Assembly: GCF_003814875.1 (NCBI RefSeq)
Contig: NZ_RKQF01000001.1
Coordinates: 9,424,001-9,488,000 of the forward strand
DNA length: 64,000 bases
Source of the DNA: Streptomyces sp. Ag109_O5-1
Lineage (GTDB): Bacteria; Actinomycetota; Actinomycetes; Streptomycetales; Streptomycetaceae
Direction of reading: 5' to 3'
The notes beneath the pieces are model-generated. The model ran no database searches. It worked only from the letters and a program-made list of their open reading frames with translations, and was not told where the DNA came from. Positions 1 to 6,410 of the stretch are shown one piece after another (position 1 is the first letter of the stretch; each line of letters starts with the position of its first letter). The position numbers and the translations under genes were made by a program.

Positions 1-93
1 GAGTCCGTCCGCCGCCGTGTCGTCCTCCGGTGCGGTGTTCACCAGATCCACCACGACGTCGAGGGCACGCCGGGTGTCGTGGGTGATCAGCAC
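1..93 (-). CDS. ABATE/CGNR zinc-finger-type putative regulator (5' end only)
   Basis: Reading leftwards from a GTG at 93 gives an open frame of 31 codons that runs off the window edge. It begins MLITHDTRRALDVVVDLVN and ends at the edge with APEDDTAADGL. An AGGGAG ribosome binding site lies about 6 bases upstream. The N-terminus resembles the ABATE domain (formerly DUF1470) of CGNR zinc-finger proteins, which I recall next to ssgB in other streptomycetes. The zinc finger would lie outside the window, so the family is inferred from the N-terminus and position only. Bases 94-377 between this start and the ssgB stop hold no convincing gene and presumably carry its promoter. Confidence 0.6.
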   Translation of the reverse strand, partial: MLITHDTRRALDVVVDLVNTAPEDDTAADGL

Positions 94-377
94 GTTTCGC
101 TCCCTGGCCTGAGGGTCGGGCGGGCGCCCGCCGATGGTGGCCGATGGTAGCGACATCCGGGCGCGCCGCACCGTGCCCTGCCCCACTGGCGGCTGTCCCG
201 TAGGACTGCCACCGCCCGCCGAAGGTTCCCGCCGGAGCAGGACACGCCGACGCAGGACACACCGGAGCCGCCCCGTGACCGAACACGGTGGCGGCGCCGG
301 TGCTGCCGTATGCGGTTGTCTAGGCCCGAGCCGTCTCCCCGAGTGGACGGCGCCGGGCGGCTTGCAGGGGCCGCGCC

Positions 378-791
378 CTAGCTCTCCGCCAGAATGTGCG
401 AGAGCTCCTGATCGAGATCGAAATGCCGGTGTTCCGTGCCGGGCGGCACGGCGGCGTCAGTTCGCTTCAGGAAGGACTCCAGGGCCCGCGCCGGGGCCTC
501 CAGCAGAGCCTCGCCCTCCGGAGAGCTCAGGGCGATGCAGACGACGCCCTGACCGTGACTGCGGGACGGCCAGACGCGGACGTCGCCGGTGCCGGTGGGG
601 CGGTGCAGCCCCTCGGCGAGGAGGTCGCGGGCGAACACCCACTCGACGGTTTCCTCGGCTCCGGTGTGGAAGGTGGCGTGCACGGCGTAGGGGTCGGCCG
701 TGTCGTACCGCAGGCCTGCGGGGACAGGCAGGGAGGACTCGCTCGACACAACGAGGCGCAGGTGCAGCTCGCAGCTGACCGTGGTGTTCAT
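378..791 (-). CDS. ssgB: SsgB, sporulation-specific cell division activator
   Basis: This 137-residue SsgA-like protein starts MNTTVSCELHLRLVVSS and matches my memory of S. coelicolor SsgB almost residue for residue, including the ending HFDLDQELSHILAES. In Streptomyces, SsgB localises to future septation sites in aerial hyphae and recruits FtsZ, so it marks a spore-forming actinomycete. The ATG at 791 is chosen over an upstream in-frame start at 857 because the family begins at MNTT. The gene is transcribed towards the CGNR-type gene and is divergent from the PGPGW membrane protein, with a 191-base shared upstream region. Confidence 0.95.
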   Translation of the reverse strand: MNTTVSCELHLRLVVSSESSLPVPAGLRYDTADPYAVHATFHTGAEETVEWVFARDLLAEGLHRPTGTGDVRVWPSRSHGQGVVCIALSSPEGEALLEAPARALESFLKRTDAAVPPGTEHRHFDLDQELSHILAES

Positions 792-870
792 AAGCGCCAG
801 GGCCTTTCGCTCAGTGTGCGCTCGGGGATTCGCACGTCGGCGAAATCGACATGCCACCTACGGTGCCGTT

Positions 871-903
871 GTAAACCCCTCTGAGTGTTTTGCGTGTGTT
901 TAC
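871..903. promoter_or_regulatory. inverted repeat GTAAAC-N21-GTTTAC in the ssgB divergent promoter region
   Basis: GTAAAC at 871-876 and GTTTAC at 898-903 form perfect 6-base arms 21 bases apart. The right arm overlaps a TACGTA palindrome at 901-906. The site is 80-112 bases upstream of the ssgB start and within the shared intergenic region, so it could bind a developmental regulator. This is a sequence observation only. I could not recognise a clear stress-sigma promoter for ssgB around it. Confidence 0.3.
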
Positions 904-982
904 GTAACTCTTCCGGCCGAGAACCGGTACGGGAGCTACGACCATTCCGGTGACCGGAAACGCTCGGGTAGGGTTTGGTCGT

Positions 983-1447
983 ATGAATACGGGGAGTAAC
1001 GAACCGGGCGAGGTCGCCGCGGCCTCGGACGGGAGTGAGGTGGACGGGACGACAACGGACGGGGCACGTGCCGAGCAGGGGCTCGGATCGCGGGCGCCCG
1101 CATTCATCAAGGCGCGCCGGGCACTGCACCTGAGCTGGCAGGCCGGGGTCTTCACGGTCGGCCTCGCGGTCGTGGTCGCGGGCATCATCCTGCTGCCGTT
1201 GCCCGGTCCCGGCTGGGTGGTCATCTTCGGCGGCATGGCGATCTGGGCGACCGAGTTCGTCTGGGCCCAGCTGGTGCTCCGCTGGACCAAGCGCAAGGTC
1301 ACGGAGGCGGCCCAGAAGGCCCTCGACCCCAAGGTGCGCCGCCGCAACATCGCGCTCACGACGGTCGGCCTGATGATCGTCGCCGGCCTTGTCGGGGTCT
1401 ACCTCTCCAAGTTCGGCATAGTGATGCCCTGGAAGATCGAGGAGTGA
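983..1447 (+). CDS. PGPGW (TIGR02611-type) membrane protein
   Basis: A 154-residue protein. An acidic polar N-terminus (about 1-40) is followed by a hydrophobic segment around 54-72, the motif PGPGW at 74-78, a second hydrophobic segment to about 95, a basic linker, and a third membrane segment at about 128-147. The PGPGW motif and layout define the TIGR02611 actinobacterial membrane family, whose function is unknown. The ATG at 983 is preferred to the 950 start because 950 adds residues not typical of the family. It sits divergently from ssgB and just upstream of a tRNA-Val gene. Confidence 0.8.
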   Translation: MNTGSNEPGEVAAASDGSEVDGTTTDGARAEQGLGSRAPAFIKARRALHLSWQAGVFTVGLAVVVAGIILLPLPGPGWVVIFGGMAIWATEFVWAQLVLRWTKRKVTEAAQKALDPKVRRRNIALTTVGLMIVAGLVGVYLSKFGIVMPWKIEE

Positions 1448-1523
1448 CCCGGCCACCGGCCACGGGCCCCCGGCGACTGGTCGGGGGCACCCCCTGACAT
1501 GGGGTAATGTTCTTCCTGCGCCC

Positions 1524-1595
1524 GGGCGATTAGCTCAGTGGGAGAGCGCTTCGTTCACACCGAAGAGGTCACTGGTTCGAACCCAGTATCGCCCA
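1524..1595 (+). tRNA. tRNA-Val (CAC), copy 1, no encoded CCA
   Basis: The acceptor arms GGGCGAT (1524-1530) and ATCGCCC (1588-1594) pair perfectly. The anticodon stem CTTCG/CGAAG encloses loop TTCACAC, giving anticodon CAC (reads GUG, Val). The T arm contains GGTTCGAACCC. The discriminator A is followed by CCC, so CCA is not encoded. A TAATGT -10-like box lies at 1505-1510. The gene is base-for-base identical to the tRNA at 9756. Confidence 0.97.
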
Positions 1596-1602
1596 CCCGA
1601 AA

Positions 1603-1637
1603 CTGCGGCCCACCTGCGAAAAGCAGGTGGGCCGCAG
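1603..1637 (+). terminator. strong hairpin terminator of tRNA-Val copy 1
   Basis: CTGCGGCCCACCTGC (1603-1617) and its exact reverse complement (1623-1637) form a 15-base-pair stem with a GAAAA loop. It begins 8 bases after the mature tRNA end. There is no long T tract, as is usual in Streptomyces. Confidence 0.85.
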
Positions 1638-2495
1638 TCGTTCGCGGCCCGGTGGCCCGGCGAGGGGCTGTGGCGACGGCGGTCGCGTGAGCGGCGCGCC
1701 CCGCTGCCGGCCGGTGAGGCTCACGTAGGGGCGGTGAGGCCGGGTACGGCCCGACGAGGGTCGCGTACGGGCGGTGAGGGCCGGGCGCGGGTGCGAACGG
1801 GTTTCACAGGGCCAGGCGAGCGGTTCGGCGGGCCCGGTCCCGCCGTCCGGCGGGGGAGTGGCCAAGCGCGGGGCGGAGGCGAGCGGCGGACGGAGGCCGG
1901 ACGCGGCTCGTCGTCGGTGCGTCGGGGGTCGGTGACCTCGCCGGGGGTGGGTCGGGGGTCCTGGGCCTCGCCCGGGGTGCGTCGGGTCCTGCTGGTCCCG
2001 TCGGCGGTGTGCCGGAGTCCTGGTGGCCGAGTCGGTCCGCCGGAGCGCGGGATCCTTCCTCCCGCCCCACTCGTGGCCACGGTCGGCGCAGGTGAGGCGC
2101 GTGGGCACCGGCTGCGTCGTGCTGTGCGCGATGCGGAAGATTTCCCGCTCGGCCCTGCCCGGCGGCACCTTCTCGGTCGGCTGATGTGCCGGCCGCAGTG
2201 GTCGGAGGTTTCGCCGTGCCGCCTGCCTCCGCGCGTCGGATCCGTCCCCCGTCCTCACCCCCTGTCCACCCCCATTCCCGATGCGCGCTCCGAGCGGCCT
2301 GCCCCTCCGAGCCGCTCGCCCCCGAACCACTCATCGAAGCCAAGCCGTAACCCCGCCCGCGGCAAGCCGCCTCACGTTCGACCACCCGACCGTACGGCCC
2401 CCCACCTGCGACGTCACCCGCCGCGCAGCCCCGGCCCCCCGCACCGCACCGCGCCGCCCCGCCGCCCCGGTCACAAGAAATTCCTGTCCGAATCA
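1638..2495. other. 858-base GC-rich intergenic region, no convincing gene
   Basis: Open frames exist on both strands, but they are Arg/Pro/Gly-rich, overlap each other, and match no family I know. I regard the stretch as noncoding. It contains short degenerate direct repeats, including a GGGCGGTGAG motif repeated near 1700-1760 and a three-unit 30-base repeat at 1916-2005. Towards 2290-2480 the sequence becomes C-rich, and it ends at the promoter of the sugar-transport operon. Confidence 0.6.
1916..2005. repeat. three degenerate 30-base tandem units
   Basis: Units begin at 1916, 1946 and 1976. Each starts GGTGSGTCGGG and continues with a GGTC or TCCT segment and a CTCG/CCCG tail. The first two units differ at only a few positions and the third is more diverged. 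On the minus strand the repeat would encode a decapeptide of the DPRxTPGExx type, but I see no sign that this frame is translated. Confidence 0.5.
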
Positions 2496-2524
2496 TTGAC
2501 GCCTCACCGGGCCCTCCGTAACTT
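2496..2524 (+). promoter_or_regulatory. HrdB-type promoter of the sugar ABC/PL operon
   Basis: TTGACG at 2496-2501 and TAACTT at 2519-2524 are separated by 17 bases, an almost ideal housekeeping-sigma promoter for Streptomyces. Transcription would start near 2531, about 60 bases before the binding-protein start codon, inside the operator-like palindromes described next. Confidence 0.6.
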
Positions 2525-2530
2525 GTGCCA

Positions 2531-2555
2531 GCAAGCGCTTACTTGAAACGATTCA
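2531..2555 (+). promoter_or_regulatory. tandem CG-centred palindromes, candidate LacI-family operator
   Basis: AAGCGCTT at 2533-2540 is a perfect palindrome. TGAAACGATTCA at 2544-2555 is palindromic except for one central pair. Both have the central CG typical of LacI-family operators, and AGCGCT is also the core of the CebR cellobiose operator. Sitting at the expected transcription start, they would repress by blocking initiation. No LacI-family gene lies in the window, so the regulator would be encoded elsewhere. Confidence 0.5.
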
Positions 2556-2593
2556 TGCGAGCGGCGGCGACCGCTGCGGGGAGGGGCCCGACT

Positions 2594-3880
2594 GTGGGAA
2601 CCAGCAGGAATGTGGAGAGGCGGACCATCCTGAAGGCGGCCGGTGCCTCGGCGGCCGTGCTCGGGCTGGGGGCGACGACGGCGTGCGGTGGCGACAGCGG
2701 CTCCGGGGACGGAACGGTGACGATCCGTTACTCGTGGTGGGGCGCCGACGAGCGGGCGAAAAAGATCAATCAGACCATCACTCTCTTCGAGAAGAAGTAC
2801 CCGAAGATCAAGGTGAAGACGGACTTCCAGGACTATCAGTCCTTCTGGGAGAAGTTCCAGACGCAGGCTGCCGGCGGAAATCCCCCGGACGTTTTCCAGA
2901 ATGCCGTCGGATTTCTTCGGAAGTACGACAAGAGAGGAATTCTGCTCGACCTCAACTCCCAGGTGAAGGCCGGCAATCTGAGCCTGGATCACTTCCGTGC
3001 GGGCGTCACCAAGGTCGGCGAAGTCGACGGCAAGCAGCTCGGCGTTCCCGTCGGCTCGAACACCATGGCGCTGGTCATCGACAAGAAGGTGTTCGAGAAG
3101 GCGGGCGTGGACCCGCAGACCGGCTGGACCTGGGACGAGTACTTCAAGGCCCTGAAGACCATCCACGACAAGACGAAGATCGCGGGCGACACGGGCTACT
3201 TCTCCATCATGTACCTGTACGACCTGTACCTCCGCCAGAACGGCAAGGCCTTCTACACCAAGGACGGACTCGGCTTCGACAAGGCCGATCTGACGGAGTG
3301 GTGGCAGGACGGCTACAGCCGCGTCAAGGCGGGCATCGTCACCGATCCGAAGATCGTCGCCCAGGACCAGCCCAAGTCCTCGCTCTCCTCCGGCCACGCG
3401 GCCTCCGAGTTCACCTGGGACAACTTCACGGTCCGCTACTCGGCGGAGGGCACCAGCACCTACGGCCTCGGCCCGATCCCCACCACCGACGGCACGCACA
3501 CCGGCCAGTACCTCGCCTCCCTGATGCTGAGCGCCTCCGCCCGCACCGCGCACCCCAAGGAAGTCGCCCAGTTCATCGACTTCATGGTCCACGACCCCCA
3601 GGTCGGCAAGATCATGGGCTACGACCGCGGCATCCTGGCGAGCACCGAGCAGTACGCGGCGTTCCAGCCGACCGATCCGGTCAGCAAGGAGATCGCCCAG
3701 TACGAGGACGACACCGCCAAGGCTGGTGTGCTCGGCACGATCACCCCGCACCCGTCCGGCGCCGACACCATCGAAGCCGCCTTCCTGCGCATCGGCGGCG
3801 ACATGTCGCAGGGCAAGACCAAGGTCTCCGACGCGGTGAAGCAGTTCTTCTCCGAGTCCGAGGCCGCCTTCCAGGCCTGA
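2594..3880 (+). CDS. sugar ABC transporter substrate-binding lipoprotein (Tat type)
   Basis: A 428-residue extracytoplasmic solute-binding protein of the MalE-like family 1 type. Residues 8-14 are ERRTILK, a twin-arginine signal, followed by a hydrophobic stretch and the lipobox TTAC with the acylated cysteine at about 31. It is therefore probably Tat-exported and membrane-anchored. The mature part begins with a VTIRYSWWGADERAKK strand and has the usual aromatic-rich sugar-binding segments. The GTG at 2594 is chosen because GGGGAGGGG lies just upstream and the Tat signal then starts correctly. It is the first gene of the operon with two permeases. The ligand is unknown; oligosaccharides from rhamnogalacturonan are inferred from the neighbours. 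Confidence 0.88.
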   Translation: MGTSRNVERRTILKAAGASAAVLGLGATTACGGDSGSGDGTVTIRYSWWGADERAKKINQTITLFEKKYPKIKVKTDFQDYQSFWEKFQTQAAGGNPPDVFQNAVGFLRKYDKRGILLDLNSQVKAGNLSLDHFRAGVTKVGEVDGKQLGVPVGSNTMALVIDKKVFEKAGVDPQTGWTWDEYFKALKTIHDKTKIAGDTGYFSIMYLYDLYLRQNGKAFYTKDGLGFDKADLTEWWQDGYSRVKAGIVTDPKIVAQDQPKSSLSSGHAASEFTWDNFTVRYSAEGTSTYGLGPIPTTDGTHTGQYLASLMLSASARTAHPKEVAQFIDFMVHDPQVGKIMGYDRGILASTEQYAAFQPTDPVSKEIAQYEDDTAKAGVLGTITPHPSGADTIEAAFLRIGGDMSQGKTKVSDAVKQFFSESEAAFQA

Positions 3881-3888
3881 CCAGTCCG

Positions 3889-4857
3889 ATGGGAACTGCC
3901 GTGACGCTCGTCAAGGACTCCGCTCCCGCCGCCCGCAGGGCACACCCCGCCGCCCCCGCCACGCTGCGGCGGCGGGGCCGCCGGGAGAACCTCGCCGGCT
4001 ACCTCTTCATGTCCCCGTGGATCGCGGGCTTCCTGCTGCTGACCGCGGGCCCGATGGTCGCCTCGCTCTACTTCGCGTTCACCGACTACAACCTCTTCAA
4101 CACCCCGAAGTGGGTCGGCCTCGACAACTTCACCCGGATGTTCGACGACCCGAGGTGGCAGAAGTCGGTCGAGGTGACGGCGAAGTACGTGGTCATCGGC
4201 ACCCCGATCAAGCTGCTGCTCGCCCTCGGCGTGGCCCTGCTGCTTGCCCAGAGCCGCCGCGGCCAGGCCTTCTACCGGGCCGCCTTCTACGCCCCCTCGC
4301 TGATCGGCGCGAGCGTCTCGGTCGGCTTCGTCTGGCGGTCGCTCTTCTCCGACGGCGCCATCGTGGACCGCACCCAGTCCTTCCTCGGCTTCCACGTCGG
4401 CGGCTGGGTCGGCAACCCGGACTGGATCCTCTACAGCCTGGTCGCCCTGACGGCATGGCAGTTCGGTGCCCCCATGGTCATCTTCCTCGCCGGACTCAAA
4501 CAGGTCCCCAGGGAGCTCTACGAAGCGGCTGAGATGGACGGAGCCGGGCCGTTCCGGAAGTTCTGGAACATCACCCTGCCGATGATCTCCCCGGTGCTCT
4601 TCTTCAACGTGCTGCTGGAGACCATCCACTCCTTCCAGATCTTCGGCTCGGCGTACGTCGTCTCCAACACCCAGTGCGGCCCGGCCGACGCCACGCTCGT
4701 CTACACCTGTTACCTCTACCAGCAGGGCTTCAAGAACGCCCAGATGGGCTTCGCGGCCGCGATGGCCTGGATGCTGCTGCTCGCGGTCGCGCTGGTGACG
4801 GCCGTCCTCTTCTGGTCCCAGAAGAAATGGGTGCACTACGAGGAGGACGCCCGATGA
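3889..4857 (+). CDS. sugar ABC transporter permease, MalF type
   Basis: A 322-residue inner-membrane permease. After a basic N-terminus it has six predicted membrane segments, beginning with LAGYLFMSPWIAGFLLL. The cytoplasmic EAA loop, which contacts the ATPase, is at about residues 212-231 (EAAEMDGAGPFRKFWNITLP). It starts 8 bases after the binding-protein stop. A GTG at 3901 is an alternative start. Its stop overlaps the next permease start (ATGA). No ATP-binding subunit is encoded in the operon. In Streptomyces such importers are commonly energised by the shared MsiK ATPase. Confidence 0.88.
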   Translation: MGTAVTLVKDSAPAARRAHPAAPATLRRRGRRENLAGYLFMSPWIAGFLLLTAGPMVASLYFAFTDYNLFNTPKWVGLDNFTRMFDDPRWQKSVEVTAKYVVIGTPIKLLLALGVALLLAQSRRGQAFYRAAFYAPSLIGASVSVGFVWRSLFSDGAIVDRTQSFLGFHVGGWVGNPDWILYSLVALTAWQFGAPMVIFLAGLKQVPRELYEAAEMDGAGPFRKFWNITLPMISPVLFFNVLLETIHSFQIFGSAYVVSNTQCGPADATLVYTCYLYQQGFKNAQMGFAAAMAWMLLLAVALVTAVLFWSQKKWVHYEEDAR

Positions 4858-5726
4858 GCGCGACCACCACGAAACCGTCCCTGCTGAACCGCCGCCGGAC
4901 CGGTTCCCTCGCCTGGCACCTCGGTGCCCTGCTGGTCCTCGCGGTCATCCTCTACCCGGTCGTCTGGGTGATCGGCGCCTCGTTCAAGCCCAGCAAGGAC
5001 ATCATCAACAGCCTCACGCTGTTCCCGTCCCACCCGATCCTGAGCAACTTCAAGAGCCTCGCCGAAGGCATAGCGGATGTCTCGATCTGGACCTTCTTCC
5101 AGAACTCCCTCTTCTACGCCGTCGGTGCCGTGGTCGGCGTCCTCGTCTCCTGCTCGCTCACCGCCTACGCCTTCGCGCGCATCCGGTTCGCCGGCCGCAA
5201 CCTGCTCTTCTCACTGATGATCGGCACACTCCTGCTGCCGTACCACGTGCTGCTGATCCCGCAGTACGTGATGTTCCAGAAGCTGGGCTGGATCAACACC
5301 TACGCCCCGCTGCTGATCGGCAAGTACCTCGCCACCGAGGCCTTCTTCGTTTTCCTGATGGTGCAGTTCATGCGCAACCTGCCCAGGGAACTGGACGAGG
5401 CGGCCCGGCTCGACGGCTGCGGACACTTCCGTATCTACTGGTCGATCGTGCTGCCGCTGTGCAGGCCCGCCCTCATCACCAGCGCGATCTTCACCTTCAT
5501 CAACGCCTGGAACGACTTCATGGGTCCGCTGATCTACCTCAACGAACCCGGCAAGTACACGGTCTCCCTGGGCCTGATGATGTTCCGCGACTCCGACGGC
5601 GTGGCCGCCAACTACGGCGGGATGATCGCCATGTCCCTGGTCGCGCTGCTGCCCGTGCTGCTGTTCTTCCTCGCCTTCCAGCGCTATCTGATCGACGGAA
5701 TGGCGACCTCCGGACTGAAGGGCTGA
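4854..5726 (+). CDS. sugar ABC transporter permease, MalG type
   Basis: A 290-residue partner permease. It has an N-terminal membrane segment (LGALLVLAVILYPVVWVIGASF), a family-typical periplasmic loop, and the EAA loop at about residues 181-200 (EAARLDGCGHFRIYWSIVLP). The ATG at 4854 overlaps the previous stop by 4 bases, implying translational coupling and a heterodimeric channel. The C-terminus ends with the common GMATSGLKG type tail. Confidence 0.88.
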   Translation: MSATTTKPSLLNRRRTGSLAWHLGALLVLAVILYPVVWVIGASFKPSKDIINSLTLFPSHPILSNFKSLAEGIADVSIWTFFQNSLFYAVGAVVGVLVSCSLTAYAFARIRFAGRNLLFSLMIGTLLLPYHVLLIPQYVMFQKLGWINTYAPLLIGKYLATEAFFVFLMVQFMRNLPRELDEAARLDGCGHFRIYWSIVLPLCRPALITSAIFTFINAWNDFMGPLIYLNEPGKYTVSLGLMMFRDSDGVAANYGGMIAMSLVALLPVLLFFLAFQRYLIDGMATSGLKG

Positions 5727-5733
5727 TGACGTC

Positions 5734-6315
5734 GTGGCCGACGTGCGCACCAAGCCGTCCGTCTTCACGGAGAAGTTCGGCGTCTTCGCCGAGTGTCTGC
5801 TCACCGGGGTGTGGATCGCGATCGCTTCCCTGGGGGTCGTCACGTACCCGGCCGCCTTCGCCGCCGGTGCCCGGCATCTGCGCCGTCGCACCGGCCAAGT
5901 AGGCGGCGGCTGGCGGGAGTTCGTCGCGGACTTCCGGGACGCCGTGCGCGGCGGCTGGGTCGTCGGGCTCGTCGGCTGGGGTGCGGTAGCGGTCGCCTGG
6001 GTGGACGTCCAGGCCGTGCGCGCCGGGCTGCCCGGCGGACCGCTCGTCGGGGCCGTGGGCCTGTTCGCGGTGATCGGCCTCGCGGTCGCGGGGCTCCGCG
6101 CGGCGGCCGTCTGGACGCCCGGCGACCGCTGGCGCACCCTGCTCGCGGCCGCCGGCCGCCGTACCGTCCTCGACCCCGGCGGATCCTTCCTGCTCGTCGG
6201 GGGAGCGGTCCTCGTGGTCTGTTCCGCCCTGCTCATCGCACCGCTGGCGGTGCCCGTACTGGGCGCCGTCGCGGCGGCGGCCGTCGCGGTGGAGGAACGC
6301 CACCGCCGCCGCTGA
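5734..6315 (+). CDS. DUF624 (YesL/YteU)-like membrane protein
   Basis: A 193-residue integral membrane protein. The segment TGVWIAIASLGVVTYPAAF near the N-terminus resembles the first membrane segment of the DUF624 family, and further hydrophobic segments follow to the C-terminus. In Bacillus subtilis, DUF624 proteins YesL and YteU lie in rhamnogalacturonan utilisation clusters beside family 1 sugar transporters. Here too it follows the permeases and precedes a pectin-lyase-like gene. The molecular role of the family is unknown. The GTG at 5734 starts 7 bases after the permease stop. Confidence 0.65.
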   Translation: MADVRTKPSVFTEKFGVFAECLLTGVWIAIASLGVVTYPAAFAAGARHLRRRTGQVGGGWREFVADFRDAVRGGWVVGLVGWGAVAVAWVDVQAVRAGLPGGPLVGAVGLFAVIGLAVAGLRAAAVWTPGDRWRTLLAAAGRRTVLDPGGSFLLVGGAVLVVCSALLIAPLAVPVLGAVAAAAVAVEERHRRR

Positions 6316-6325
6316 CCGGCCTCTT

Positions 6326-6375
6326 GTCAGGGGCGTCGCCTGCGGCGTCGCACCTCTCTCTGTCATGCCCCTGAC
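6326..6375. repeat. 9-base inverted repeat before the lyase-like gene
   Basis: GTCAGGGGC (6326-6334) and GCCCCTGAC (6367-6375) are perfect complements 32 bases apart. Between them is a smaller GTCGCC/GGCGTC hairpin. The structure lies 35 bases before the next start codon, so it could be a processing or attenuation element giving the lyase gene expression different from that of the transporter. Confidence 0.4.
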
Positions 6376-6410
6376 CACCCTGCACTCGCACGGAAAGGAA
6401 AGGCGGAAAC

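Noticed and set aside
1734..2546. Possible Arg/Pro-rich genes in the gap before the sugar operon
   Set aside because: Overlapping frames on both strands have equal claim, composition is unlike neighbouring genes, and the plus-strand frame would run through the operon promoter.
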